A DNA stretch of 64,000 nucleotides, taken from contig CP059070.1 in NCBI GenBank assembly GCA_017798125.1, positions 2,294,001 to 2,358,000 on the forward strand, given 5' to 3'. The position numbers and the translations under genes are program-made. Origin of the DNA: Cryomorphaceae bacterium (GTDB taxonomy: Bacteria; Bacteroidota; Bacteroidia; Flavobacteriales; ECT2AJA-044). The first letter of the stretch is position 1. Each line of letters starts with the position of its first letter. The notes beneath the pieces are model-generated. The model saw nothing but the letters and a program-made list of their open reading frames with translations, was not told the DNA's origin and made no database searches. Shown in pieces: positions 25,466 through 33,253 of the stretch.

Positions 25466-26602
25466 ATGAGCGACGAAAAAAGCCGCAGAAGCTTTCTGCA
25501 AAAACTCGCTGCCTTAACGGCAGGAGGTGTCGTGGCCAGCCAGGGAGGCTTTGCCATGAACGCTAAAAAAGAAGAAGATATGCCACCAGTTGTAAAGAGT
25601 GTACGCGCCTTGGGATTCCAATGGCAGACACAAGATCCGTTCTTGTTTTGCGTGCATCACGAGGACTTTTTTCCTGAAGGTAATTCTGAAATGGGCCCGG
25701 AGAAAAGCCTGTTGCAGGGACGAAATATTGGATCGGATTTCTTGGTGAAAGACGGTTTCCGCATGTACCACGGCACTAGTGTTCCTGGATTCCCGGGACA
25801 TCCCCATCGAGGATTTGAAACGGTTACTGTGGTCCGTGAGGGCTATGTAGATCACAGCGATTCCCAAGGAGCCGCTGGACGCTATGGAAATGGCGACGTT
25901 CAGTGGATGACCGCCGGCAGTGGACTCCAGCACGCCGAGATGTTTCCATTGATTCATCCGGACAAGAAAAACACCATGGAGCTCTTCCAAATCTGGCTGA
26001 ACTTGCCACGCAAGGACAAGATGGTGGATCCGCACTTTAAGATGTTGTGGGCGGAGCAAATCCCAGACATTGACCACGTGGACAGTGCAGGCAAGAAAAC
26101 GCGAATCGAAGTATTGGCAGGAGCCATAGGTCCCAATACAGCTCCTTCCCCACCCCCGAATAGCTGGGCTGCACAGCCGGAGCATGAAGTGGGCATCTGG
26201 AATATTCGCATGGAGCCCGGAGCGGAGTATTTGCTGCCTGCGGCAGGATCAGGCGTGAACCGCACCTTATACTTCTACAAAGGAGATGAACTATTGGTGC
26301 ACGACACCACTGTTCCGCACTATCATGCCGTAGACGTTCAAGGAGACATGGCACTATCGCTTAAAGCAGGCGAAGGAAAAGAGACACGAATCTTAGTCTT
26401 GCAAGGACGGCCAATCAGCGAGCCTGTGGTGCAACACGGACCCTTCGTAATGAATACCCGTCAAGAAGTACAGCAGGCCTACAATGACTTCCAACGCACC
26501 CGTTTTGGCGGATGGCCATGGAATCGAATTGACCCGGTTCACGATCGCAACTTGGGACGATTCGCCAGACATGCGGACGGAAGAGAAGAATATCCGGGTT
26601 AA
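25466..26602 (+). CDS. Pirin-family cupin with twin-arginine leader
   Basis: A 378-residue pirin. The N-terminus SDEKSRRSFLQKLAALTAGG is a twin-arginine signal (RRSFLQK at residues 7-13), so the protein should be exported folded; most pirins are cytosolic. The N-terminal cupin has the metal histidines in GFPGHPHRGFETVTVV, with DHSDSQGAAGRYGNGDVQWMTAGSGLQHAEMF behind. The C-terminal cupin is shorter (YFYKGDELLVHDTTVPHYHAVDV). Pirins can act as quercetin dioxygenases or redox-sensing iron proteins. The stop overlaps the convergent nitroreductase gene by 4 nt. A hairpin repeat copy encodes LPAAGS. Confidence 0.88.
   Translation: MSDEKSRRSFLQKLAALTAGGVVASQGGFAMNAKKEEDMPPVVKSVRALGFQWQTQDPFLFCVHHEDFFPEGNSEMGPEKSLLQGRNIGSDFLVKDGFRMYHGTSVPGFPGHPHRGFETVTVVREGYVDHSDSQGAAGRYGNGDVQWMTAGSGLQHAEMFPLIHPDKKNTMELFQIWLNLPRKDKMVDPHFKMLWAEQIPDIDHVDSAGKKTRIEVLAGAIGPNTAPSPPPNSWAAQPEHEVGIWNIRMEPGAEYLLPAAGSGVNRTLYFYKGDELLVHDTTVPHYHAVDVQGDMALSLKAGEGKETRILVLQGRPISEPVVQHGPFVMNTRQEVQQAYNDFQRTRFGGWPWNRIDPVHDRNLGRFARHADGREEYPG
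26234..26250 (+). repeat. GATG hairpin repeat, copy 10
   Basis: CTGCC-TGC-GGCAG then GATC, perfect arms. It encodes LPAAGS in the pirin, the same frame as copy 7. Confidence 0.5.
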
Positions 26603-27192
26603 TAGACCCGTGTTGATTTAGATGCAATAGAGCTCTGGCGCCTTCCCGTGGGCCAGGGCTCTTTTGTGTTTCCGAGGTAGAAGAACCCGAGAAGACGGTC
26701 ATCGGGCCGTAGGCCAAAATCCTCTTTCATCTGATCTTCCAGCTTCAAGCCACCCGAATTCCAGTACCCTGCCACTCCAAAGGCGTTGGCGGCAAGCCAC
26801 AAGTTCTGCACGGCGCAGGCGGTGGCCATCACTTCCTCCTCTGCCGGAATCTTGGGGTTGTCTCCGCGCTGCATCGCAATGGCAATAAGATGGCTGGTTC
26901 GAGCAAGCCGCTCACGGAGCTTTTGGGCCGATGGCTCGGGAACTTCCGCCCCGCTTTTTTCAGCCATCGCTTCGAGGATACGATCGCCAAACTCACGCAA
27001 ACCTTCGCCCTTGAAGACGAAGAATCGCCAAGGCTCGGTATAGCCATGTGTCGGTGCCCAGTTGGCCGCTTCGAGGATTTGATCAATAATTTCTTCAGGG
27101 ATGGTGGTGCCGTCAAACTGTTCCGGCTTAATGGTGCGTCGGTGGGCGATCAATTCAAGCGCCTGTAATCCGAGCTGTTCATTGTAAGACAT
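26599..27192 (-). CDS. Nitroreductase-family protein
   Basis: FMN-binding oxidoreductase of 197 residues. The FMN phosphate site is HRRTIKPEQFD, with ILEAANWAPTHGYTEPWRFFVF as the second signature and AVQNLWLAANAFGVAGYWNSG at the dimer/flavin interface. YdjA-like nitroreductases have this length. The substrate is unknown; such enzymes reduce nitro compounds, quinones or aldehydes. A hairpin repeat copy encodes GLRPD in FGLRPDDRLLGFFYLG, a variable loop before the last strand. It overlaps aroK by 14 nt, so the two are coupled. Confidence 0.9.
   Translation of the reverse strand: MSYNEQLGLQALELIAHRRTIKPEQFDGTTIPEEIIDQILEAANWAPTHGYTEPWRFFVFKGEGLREFGDRILEAMAEKSGAEVPEPSAQKLRERLARTSHLIAIAMQRGDNPKIPAEEEVMATACAVQNLWLAANAFGVAGYWNSGGLKLEDQMKEDFGLRPDDRLLGFFYLGNTKEPWPTGRRQSSIASKSTRVY
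26700..26716 (-). repeat. GATG hairpin repeat, copy 11
   Basis: CATC then GGGCC-GTA-GGCCA, outermost pair mismatched. It encodes GLRPD in the nitroreductase. Confidence 0.5.
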
Positions 27193-27697
27193 GTTCTAAT
27201 ATGTGTTCTGCGGTTTCTTCACGCGTGGCCGAACCCGTTTCCAGGGTCCAGTCCGCTTGGGTGTAGTAACGCTCTCTTTCGCGCAAAAGATCACGAAAGC
27301 GAGATTCCCAGTCATCCCCTTTGGCAATCAAGGGTCTGGAAGCCCTTTGCTGCATCAATCGATCGATCAATACTTCGGGTTCCGCCTTTAAATAAATCGT
27401 GAAGAAATGCTCTTTGAGTATGGCCCACCGTTCTGGTGCGCAAGGTGCTCCACCTCCGAGAGACAGAATCAGTGGGCTTTGCTCGGTCCACAGCCGAATG
27501 TGTTCTTCTTCCAGGTGTCGGAAGTAGGCCTCACCTTTTTCGGCAAAGATCTCGCGAATACTCATGCCTTCGTGCTTTTCAATCCACAAGTCCAAATCCA
27601 CCCAAGGCCAGCCGAGGCGTTCCGCCATCAAGTGACCGATGGTGCTCTTTCCGCAGCCCATAGGGCCAATCAAAGCAATTGGTTTGCGCTCTTCCAT
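27179..27697 (-). CDS. aroK: Shikimate kinase
   Basis: Phosphorylates shikimate in the chorismate pathway; aroC, encoding the last step, lies 7 kb away. The P-loop is GPMGCGKS at residues 11-18. The shikimate site shows DLDLWIEKHEGMSIREIF, and LSLGGGAP holds the GGG motif. The lid arginine is in RPLIAKGDDWESRF. The length of 172 residues is normal. The gene's 3' end overlaps the nitroreductase start, and its 5' end faces the YHYH operon divergently. Confidence 0.95.
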   Translation of the reverse strand: MEERKPIALIGPMGCGKSTIGHLMAERLGWPWVDLDLWIEKHEGMSIREIFAEKGEAYFRHLEEEHIRLWTEQSPLILSLGGGAPCAPERWAILKEHFFTIYLKAEPEVLIDRLMQQRASRPLIAKGDDWESRFRDLLRERERYYTQADWTLETGSATREETAEHILEHVLQ

Positions 27698-27772
27698 TCT
27701 TTAAAGTTAGTTTTTTTCCATGCCCATTAAACCATTGAACGCGAGGTGTATCTGAATAAAAAACCTGTAGTC

Positions 27773-28531
27773 ATGAAAACGAAATCTTTTAAACTCCTTG
27801 TCTCCTCCTTTGCCCTACTCGCTTTTATAGCTTGTGATAAAGATGACGACAACACAGACAATACCGGCGACAACATGGAACTCCATGCCGCCTTCGCTGA
27901 ATTTGACAGCGAGAACTTCAACATCTACATCAACGACGATGAAGTGGTACTGGAAACCACCGGATTACCCAACCACACTTCTCCATACTGGTCGGCCGGT
28001 CACCCTTTAGACATTGAACCTACGGTGACCTCCTACGCTCAGATGGCCCCAGGAGACATTGATCAATTCAACGGCTCCTACACCTTGCGGGTTCCCATCA
28101 CCCCAGCATTGGCCAATAGTTCTTCGGCAACGGGACTGGGTGCCATTGGCTTTGCCGTCAGCGGTAGCGTGATCTACAACGACCAAGAAGGACCTAATGT
28201 TCCTTTGGACAATGCCGCACCATCTTTGGATTATACCGGAGCGCACACGGGACCTCAAAGCTATCACTACCACCTGGAGCCTAAGGCTTGGTCGGATGAT
28301 GATGACGCGCTCATTGGAATCATTTCAGACGGTTTTTTCCTCTACGGAAGAAAATGTGCTTCTACCGGAGATTACCCTACCGATCTGGATGTTTCTGGAG
28401 GTCATATGGCGACCACGCAGCATACGGATGATGCGGAATACCACTACCACATCATGAATGAGCTGTACCTCAATCAGTACTACATTCTCTTCCCAGAGGA
28501 TTACCAAGGAAGCCCTAATGCCATTCAGTAA
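27773..28531 (+). CDS. YHYH-domain lipoprotein
   Basis: A 252-residue lipoprotein (MKTKSFKLLVSSFALLAFIAC, lipobox FIAC) with an acidic Asp/Asn-rich linker. The YHYH domain is named for two histidine motifs, both present: QSYHYHLEPKAW and EYHYHIMNEL. Between them is DDALIGIISDGFFLYGRKCAS. The family function is unknown, but repeated His and the two following genes (YwqK-like, SCO copper chaperone) point to copper handling, which is inference. The start at the internal ATG fits a signal peptide better than an upstream GTG. It overlaps the next gene by 14 nt. Confidence 0.85.
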   Translation: MKTKSFKLLVSSFALLAFIACDKDDDNTDNTGDNMELHAAFAEFDSENFNIYINDDEVVLETTGLPNHTSPYWSAGHPLDIEPTVTSYAQMAPGDIDQFNGSYTLRVPITPALANSSSATGLGAIGFAVSGSVIYNDQEGPNVPLDNAAPSLDYTGAHTGPQSYHYHLEPKAWSDDDDALIGIISDGFFLYGRKCASTGDYPTDLDVSGGHMATTQHTDDAEYHYHIMNELYLNQYYILFPEDYQGSPNAIQ

Positions 28532-29117
28532 ACTCATAGTAGTCCTAATTTGTCTTTCGCTTTGGGCCTGCGGCCCGATGGAAGATCCATCCAGCTCCAA
28601 AAAGCAAGCAAGCGACATTCGACTACCCAAACATTCCATCTCTCTGATACCCGAACAAGGCCTGGTCTTCTTCGGGGATCAGATTTTCACGGGTACTGCC
28701 TATGAACGCTATCCCGATGGAATTCGGGCCGAAGAAGAGCAGTACGTTCACGGCGTTCGTCACGGGACCTGGAAGAAGTGGTTTCCTGACGGCACCTTGA
28801 GTTACGAGGCGCACTATGTTGACGGAAAGCTTCACGGAGAAGTCAAGTCCTGGTGGGCCAATGGAAATTTGCGTTCCCAAAGCCACTATAAAGACGGTAT
28901 CCCCCATGGCACGCAGCTTCAATGGTACACCAGCGGAGCGCTCTTAAAGCGACGCACACTGAATGAAGGGCTTGAAGAAGGCCTTCAGCAGTCTTGGAGA
29001 GAAAATGGAAAGATCTACAACAACTACGAAGCAAAAAACGGAAGAATCTTTGGCCTGAAACGGGCCAATCTATGTTACGAACTCAAAGATGAGAAAGTCC
29101 AATTTGCATCTGAATAA
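28518..29117 (+). CDS. MORN/YwqK-like repeat lipoprotein
   Basis: A 199-residue lipoprotein (MPFSKLIVVLICLSLWAC). The lipobox cysteine codon is the loop of a hairpin repeat copy. The mature part consists of tandem repeats of about 23 residues of the form YPDGxxxxxxxYxxGxxHGxW (YEAHYVDGKLHGEVKSWW, SHYKDGIPHGTQLQWY), as in the toxin-antitoxin YwqK family. Despite that name, a secreted structural or binding role is more likely. It overlaps the YHYH gene by 14 nt and the SCO gene by 29 nt. Confidence 0.82.
   Translation: MPFSKLIVVLICLSLWACGPMEDPSSSKKQASDIRLPKHSISLIPEQGLVFFGDQIFTGTAYERYPDGIRAEEEQYVHGVRHGTWKKWFPDGTLSYEAHYVDGKLHGEVKSWWANGNLRSQSHYKDGIPHGTQLQWYTSGALLKRRTLNEGLEEGLQQSWRENGKIYNNYEAKNGRIFGLKRANLCYELKDEKVQFASE
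28564..28580 (+). repeat. GATG hairpin repeat, copy 12
   Basis: GGGCC-TGC-GGCCC then GATG, perfect arms, preceded by TTT. The TGC loop is the lipobox cysteine codon of the YwqK-like lipoprotein (WACGPM). Confidence 0.6.
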
Positions 29118-29766
29118 GTCTTATTTACTAGGCCTAGGCTTCCTTTGGATCCTGAGCGCATGTGCGCCCTCTGGAGAAAAGACAAGTCGTGTGGATCAAT
29201 TGCCCTTCTACAATGAAGCTACCTTCACCCCACACTGGTTGAGCCCTTCAAGCGCAGCCTTGGATACCTTTCATAAGATTGCTCCTTTTTCCTTTACGGA
29301 TCAAAATGGTCTTGTGGTGAACGAAGAAACTGTCGAGGGAAAAATCTATGTAACCGATTTCTTCTTCACGACATGTCCGGGGATATGTCCAAAAATGACG
29401 GCCAACATGACCCTGGTTCAAGAGGCCTTCCTCGATGATCCCAACGTGCTTATCCTATCTCATTCGGTCACTCCGAATAAAGACAGCACTGAAGTCCTCG
29501 CCGCCTACGCGTCTGAACATGGCGTACAATCCAACAAGTGGCTCTTGTTGACCGGAGACCGTCAAGAGATTTACACCATGGGGCGCGAACAGTACTTCGT
29601 AGAAGAAGATTTAGGCCTCGAGCGCAGTCCAAACGAATTTCTTCACACGGAAAATTTTGTCCTTATCGATCAGAACAGACATATCCGAGGAATTTACAAT
29701 GGCCTGAATAAAGGCTCTGTGCAACAGTTGATCGCTGACATCCGCACACTAAAGGCAAATGGTTGA
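29089..29766 (+). CDS. SCO1/SenC family copper chaperone lipoprotein
   Basis: A 225-residue thioredoxin-fold lipoprotein (lipobox LSAC, Cys25). The copper-binding CxxxC is TTCPGICPKM with Cys96 and Cys100, and the distal His is in FLHTENFVLID near residue 187. SCO proteins deliver copper to the CuA site of cytochrome oxidase or to nitrous-oxide reductase. No oxidase genes are in the window. It is the third gene of the YHYH operon and overlaps the previous gene by 29 nt, so it is translationally coupled. Confidence 0.92.
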   Translation: MRKSNLHLNKSYLLGLGFLWILSACAPSGEKTSRVDQLPFYNEATFTPHWLSPSSAALDTFHKIAPFSFTDQNGLVVNEETVEGKIYVTDFFFTTCPGICPKMTANMTLVQEAFLDDPNVLILSHSVTPNKDSTEVLAAYASEHGVQSNKWLLLTGDRQEIYTMGREQYFVEEDLGLERSPNEFLHTENFVLIDQNRHIRGIYNGLNKGSVQQLIADIRTLKANG

Positions 29767-29816
29767 GTCAAAAATCAGTCGTTTGATTCTTGCGAACAAA
29801 AAACTCAAAGCGCTCG

Positions 29817-29847
29817 TTTGTCACAAAGAATATTCGTTTTATATTTG
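29817..29847 (+). promoter_or_regulatory. Consensus promoter for the tRNA-Lys/tRNA-Leu region
   Basis: TTTG, 19-nt spacer, then TATATTTG: an exact match to the Bacteroidota -33/-7 promoter. It lies 18 nt upstream of tRNA-Lys and is the best promoter in the window. Confidence 0.85.
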
Positions 29848-29865
29848 CACTCCCAAATCGGGAAT

Positions 29866-29938
29866 GACTCGGTAGCTCAGCTGGTAGAGCAACGCCCTTT
29901 TAAGGCGTGGGTCCTGGGTTCGAGCCCCAGCCGGGTCA
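29866..29938 (+). tRNA. tRNA-Lys(TTT)
   Basis: Acceptor GACTCGG/CCGGGTC, D arm GCTC/GAGC, anticodon stem ACGCC/GGCGT with loop CTTTTAA (anticodon TTT), T arm CTGGG-TTCGAGC-CCCAG. Discriminator A; CCA not encoded. Confidence 0.96.
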
Positions 29939-29941
29939 CAA

Positions 29942-29969
29942 AGAGGGTTGTCGTAGGCAGCCCTTTTTT
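29942..29969 (+). terminator. Terminator-like hairpin between the two tRNAs
   Basis: GGGTTG / CAGCCC stem around a seven-base loop, followed by six T residues. Confidence 0.7.
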
Positions 29970-29999
29970 GTTGAAGGTTTAATTACCTTTGAATTGCCA

Positions 30000-30082
30000 G
30001 CCCACGTGGTGGAATTGGTAGACACGCCATCTTGAGGGGGTGGTGTCCCTAGGACGTGCTGGTTCGAATCCAGTCGTGGGCA
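30000..30082 (+). tRNA. tRNA-Leu(GAG)
   Basis: Class II tRNA with a long variable arm (TGTCCCTAGGACG). Acceptor GCCCACG/CGTGGGC, anticodon stem CCATC/GGTGG with loop TTGAGGG (anticodon GAG), T arm GCTGG-TTCGAAT-CCAGT. Discriminator A. Confidence 0.93.
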
Positions 30083-30084
30083 CA

Positions 30085-30117
30085 AGAAGCTCTGAGCGCC
30101 GCTCGGGGCTTTTTTTT
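30085..30117 (+). terminator. Terminator after tRNA-Leu
   Basis: GCTCTGAGC / GCTCGGGGC nine-pair stem with three-base loop and eight T residues. Confidence 0.75.
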
Positions 30118-30130
30118 AGCTTAGTACTCT

Positions 30131-30820
30131 ATGCGCATCGACATCATCACTGTATTGCCCGAGCTCTTGCACAGCCCTTTTGCGGCGAGCATCCTCAAGC
30201 GCGCTCAAGACAAAGGCCTGGTCGAAGTACACCTCCACGACCTCCGTCAATTCGGGCACGGCAAGCATCAACAAGTCGATGACTACCAGTACGGAGGAGG
30301 CGCTGGGATGGTACTGATGATCGAGCCCATTGCCGCTTGTATTGAGGCCCTACGGGCCGATCGTTCCTACGACGAGATCATTTACATGACTCCAGACGGC
30401 TCCACGCTCAATCAAGGAATCGCCAATGAGATCTCCCTTAAAAAGAACATCATTATCCTTTGCGGTCATTACAAAGGCGTGGATCAACGCGTCCGCGATC
30501 TCTTTGTGACGCGTGAAGTTTCCATTGGCGACTATGTACTTTCCGGCGGAGAATTGGCTGCTGCCGTCTTGGCTGACAGCATAATTCGCCTACTTCCAGG
30601 AGTGCTCAACGATGAAACCAGCGCGTTGAGCGACACTTTTCAAGACGACATGCTAGCCCCGCCTGTCTACACCAGACCCCCTGAATATCAAGGAAGTAAA
30701 GTGCCGGACATCCTCTTGAGCGGGGACCATAAAGGAGTGGATCGCTGGCGACAAGAGCAAGCCGAAGAGCGCACACAAAACCTCCGGCCGGATTTGTGGA
30801 AAAAAGGGCATAGCGAATAG
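30131..30820 (+). CDS. trmD: tRNA (guanine-N1)-methyltransferase
   Basis: SPOUT enzyme that methylates G37 of tRNAs reading CNN codons, including tRNA-Pro and tRNA-Leu. Landmarks are [27 protein letters not shown], the SAM knot [13 protein letters not shown], and [17 protein letters not shown] at the C-terminus. The length of 229 residues is typical. The loop [12 protein letters not shown] is written by a hairpin repeat copy, at a site that varies between species. It directly precedes rplS, a conserved pairing. Confidence 0.97.
   Translation: MRIDIITVLPELLHSPFAASILKRAQDKGLVEVHLHDLRQFGHGKHQQVDDYQYGGGAGMVLMIEPIAACIEALRADRSYDEIIYMTPDGSTLNQGIANEISLKKNIIILCGHYKGVDQRVRDLFVTREVSIGDYVLSGGELAAAVLADSIIRLLPGVLNDETSALSDTFQDDMLAPPVYTRPPEYQGSKVPDILLSGDHKGVDRWRQEQAEERTQNLRPDLWKKGHSE
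30346..30362 (+). repeat. GATG hairpin repeat, copy 13
   Basis: GGCCC-TAC-GGGCC then GATC, perfect arms. It encodes ALRAD in a variable loop of TrmD. Confidence 0.5.
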
Positions 30821-30884
30821 CTCAATTCCTAAATATTTCGTAATATTGCGCCCTGTTTCAGGACACCATAAAAGAGTGACAGAC

Positions 30885-31232
30885 ATGGATTTAGTGCAGT
30901 ACGTCAACGACGAATTAGTAGCCAAAAACGATATCCCTGATTTCGGTGCAGGAGATACCATTACCGTATATTACACCATCCGCGAGGGTAACAAAACACG
31001 TACACAGTTTTTCCGTGGTACTGTGATCCAGCGTCGTGGTGAGAAAGCAACCGAAACATTCACTATCCGCAAAATGAGCGGAAACGTGGGAGTTGAGCGT
31101 GTTATCCCAATCAATTCACCAGCGATTGAGAAAATCGAGGTAAACAAGCGTGGAGTTGTGCGTCGTGCGCGAATCTTCTACTTGCGTGAATTGACTGGTA
31201 AGAAAGCTCGTATCAAAGAGCGTCGTCGTTAA
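30885..31232 (+). CDS. rplS: Ribosomal protein L19
   Basis: A 115-residue large-subunit protein. The sequence begins MDLVQYVNDELV, with family core GDTITVYYTIREGNKTRTQFFRG, TFTIRKMSGNVGVERV and the C-terminal RRARIFYLRELTGKKARIKE. The start is set by family alignment; an earlier ATG reads through the leader. A TAATATTG box 40-50 nt upstream may be its own promoter, so it could be transcribed apart from trmD. A strong terminator follows. Confidence 0.97.
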   Translation: MDLVQYVNDELVAKNDIPDFGAGDTITVYYTIREGNKTRTQFFRGTVIQRRGEKATETFTIRKMSGNVGVERVIPINSPAIEKIEVNKRGVVRRARIFYLRELTGKKARIKERRR

Positions 31233-31255
31233 GCGACCGACCAAAAGGTTTGAAG

Positions 31256-31286
31256 AAGCCATCCGGAAACGGGTGGCTTTTTTTTG
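31256..31286. terminator. Terminator after rplS, shared with the OmpA gene
   Basis: AAGCCATCCG-GAAA-CGGGTGGCTT ten-pair stem with GNRA loop and T run, between two convergent genes. Confidence 0.85.
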
Positions 31287-31289
31287 CGC

Positions 31290-33218
31290 TCAGAAATTCA
31301 GAATCCGGAATACCGTCCGACGATTCTGAGCCCGGCCATTCTCCGAATTATTGTCGGCAACGGGCCGCGTAGATCCAAAGCCTTTGTAGTCCAAGCGAAC
31401 AGCGGGGATGCCTTGCTCGATGAGCTCTAAATAGACCGCCTCTGCCCTATTCTTGGACAAGACCATGTTGTCGGAGCTGTTTCCCACATTGTCCGTGTGT
31501 CCTTCAATACTGACGTGTACCGTTGGGTTTTCCTTGAGGAACTCGGCGAACTCATCGACTATGAGTCGACTGCGGTGGCCTAATTCGAAGCTACTGGTGG
31601 CAAAGGTGATGTCCTTGATCTCGTAGGTCCCGCCCACTTCAATCGGCTTGATGTCCATGTTGACTTCCTCAATCTCTTCGAGCTTTTCGTCGGAGGCGAG
31701 TAGCTCGCTTTGGAAGGCATAACCTTCCTTTTTCACGGTCATGATCAGATCTTCGTCTGCTGGTCTACGAACCACAGCGGCATAGCGCCCATCGGCATCG
31801 GTTTTGAACGTTTGGATTTCCTTCGTCTCAAGGTTCTTAATTTCAATTCGGGCCTCCCGTACGGGTTCGCTGAACTCATCACTGAGGTTTCCGCGGAGTA
31901 GAACGACTTTGTCCGGACGAGCTTCCCGAGGCATGTCAAAGCTGTAGATGTCCCAACCGCCCATGCTTTTAAGCTCGTTCGAGGCAAAATAGGCTGTTCC
32001 GCCATCCAGACTGACGAAAAGACCAACTTCGTCTCCTTCCGTATTAATGGGGTAGCCGATGTTTTTGGGTCTTCCCCAGCCCTCGGTCATTTCCTGACTG
32101 TAGAAAATGTCAAATCCACCAAATCCCAAATGACCTTCGGAAGCAAAGTAGAGGGTTCGGCTATCACTATGGATGAAAGGGGACTTTTCATCTCCAGGAG
32201 TATTGACATCAGAACCTACATTGACGGGTGACCCCCATGTTCCGTCTTCTTGCCGATTAGAGCGCCACAGGTCAAGTCCGCCTAGTCCTCCCCCGCGGCT
32301 ACTGGTGAAATAAAGCACATCTCCGTTGGCGGAAACGCTCGGTTGAGAATCCCAGGCATCGGGTAGGTTGAGGTTCTCTACAGGTCTGATTTCGGTCCAG
32401 AAGCCATCGTCCCGTAGGGAATAATAAATATCACAATTGATTTGCCCTCGGCTGTTCGGCGCACATACAGTGAAGTACAATTCATTGTTGTTGGCCGTCA
32501 CGGAAGGTCCGCCCTCATTGTCCCCTTGATTGAACGGGTAAGGCAGGGTTTCTCCCGGTTGCCAGCGGCCTCCATCATTGATAGCCCGCGTAAACTCCTC
32601 CACAAAGGTGGCCGTGAGCATGGTCTTTTCCTTCTTTTGATAGCGACGGGTATAGTAGGCCTGACTCCCATCCGGACTGATGATGGCCAAGTACTCGTCT
32701 CCGGTGGTACTCAATCCAGGTACGGATTGCGGGTTATAGGGAACCGGATTATTCATCAAGTGGGCCAAGGTCTTGGTGCTGCCAAGGAGCTCGACGGTTT
32801 CGTCGCGATCCGCTTTGTACTCGAAGTCGAGCTTGAGGGCCTTTTCAAAGTAGCGCTCCGCCAGCGGGTAGTCGTAATTCTGCAGGGCAAAGAGTCCTAA
32901 GTGATGGTAGGCCTCTCCTGCGATATCCGGGCAGTCTTCAATGGCCAGCTCAAGGTGTTGGCGGGAAATGTTGTATTTCTTTTGCCTCCAACTGATCTCG
33001 CCCAAGTAAAATCGCGCTTGCGGATAGAACTCTTCCTTTTGAAGGGCTTCCAAGAATAGTGTTTGCGCCGCCATAGGATGTCCTCCGATCAATTCGGCCA
33101 GTCCTTCTTCGAAGAGCTTCTCTGCCTTTTTGCTGACTTCGTAGTCACAATCCAGCTCTGGTTGCGCCCAAAGCGCGGCTGGAATCAAGAGCAACAGGAT
33201 GGAAATTCGTTTCAACAC
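31290..33218 (-). CDS. OmpA-family protein with TPR and PD40 propeller domains
   Basis: A 642-residue exported protein (MLKRISILLLLIPAALWAQ; GTG start). TPR-like repeats follow in about residues 30-150 (AQTLFLEALQKEEFYPQARFYLGE, YFEKALKLDFEYKAD), then WD40-like PD40 blades (SQPSVSANGDVLYFTSSRGGG, KSPFIHSDSRTLYFASEGHLG), a carboxypeptidase-regulatory-like domain, and a C-terminal OmpA peptidoglycan-binding domain (VSIEGHTDNVGNSSDN, LSKNRAEAV, GFGSTRP). This architecture is shared with gliding/T9SS-associated PorE-like proteins. A hairpin repeat encodes SLRDD in one propeller blade. It stands alone on its strand. Confidence 0.9.
   Translation of the reverse strand: MLKRISILLLLIPAALWAQPELDCDYEVSKKAEKLFEEGLAELIGGHPMAAQTLFLEALQKEEFYPQARFYLGEISWRQKKYNISRQHLELAIEDCPDIAGEAYHHLGLFALQNYDYPLAERYFEKALKLDFEYKADRDETVELLGSTKTLAHLMNNPVPYNPQSVPGLSTTGDEYLAIISPDGSQAYYTRRYQKKEKTMLTATFVEEFTRAINDGGRWQPGETLPYPFNQGDNEGGPSVTANNNELYFTVCAPNSRGQINCDIYYSLRDDGFWTEIRPVENLNLPDAWDSQPSVSANGDVLYFTSSRGGGLGGLDLWRSNRQEDGTWGSPVNVGSDVNTPGDEKSPFIHSDSRTLYFASEGHLGFGGFDIFYSQEMTEGWGRPKNIGYPINTEGDEVGLFVSLDGGTAYFASNELKSMGGWDIYSFDMPREARPDKVVLLRGNLSDEFSEPVREARIEIKNLETKEIQTFKTDADGRYAAVVRRPADEDLIMTVKKEGYAFQSELLASDEKLEEIEEVNMDIKPIEVGGTYEIKDITFATSSFELGHRSRLIVDEFAEFLKENPTVHVSIEGHTDNVGNSSDNMVLSKNRAEAVYLELIEQGIPAVRLDYKGFGSTRPVADNNSENGRAQNRRTVFRILNF
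32405..32421 (-). repeat. GATG hairpin repeat, copy 14
   Basis: CATC then GTCCC-GTA-GGGAA, outermost pair mismatched. It encodes SLRDD in the OmpA/PD40 protein. Confidence 0.4.
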
Positions 33219-33253
33219 GATAAATAAACGTTGTAGAATGGAAATTCTTCTGC

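Noticed and set aside
25514-26185. 223-codon open frame antisense to the pirin gene
   Set aside because: The plus strand encodes conserved cupin motifs; the antisense frame shows no recognisable domain.
26599-27192. Nitroreductase as a truncated pseudogene
   Set aside because: Length and all flavin motifs fit short YdjA-like members; no frameshift seen.
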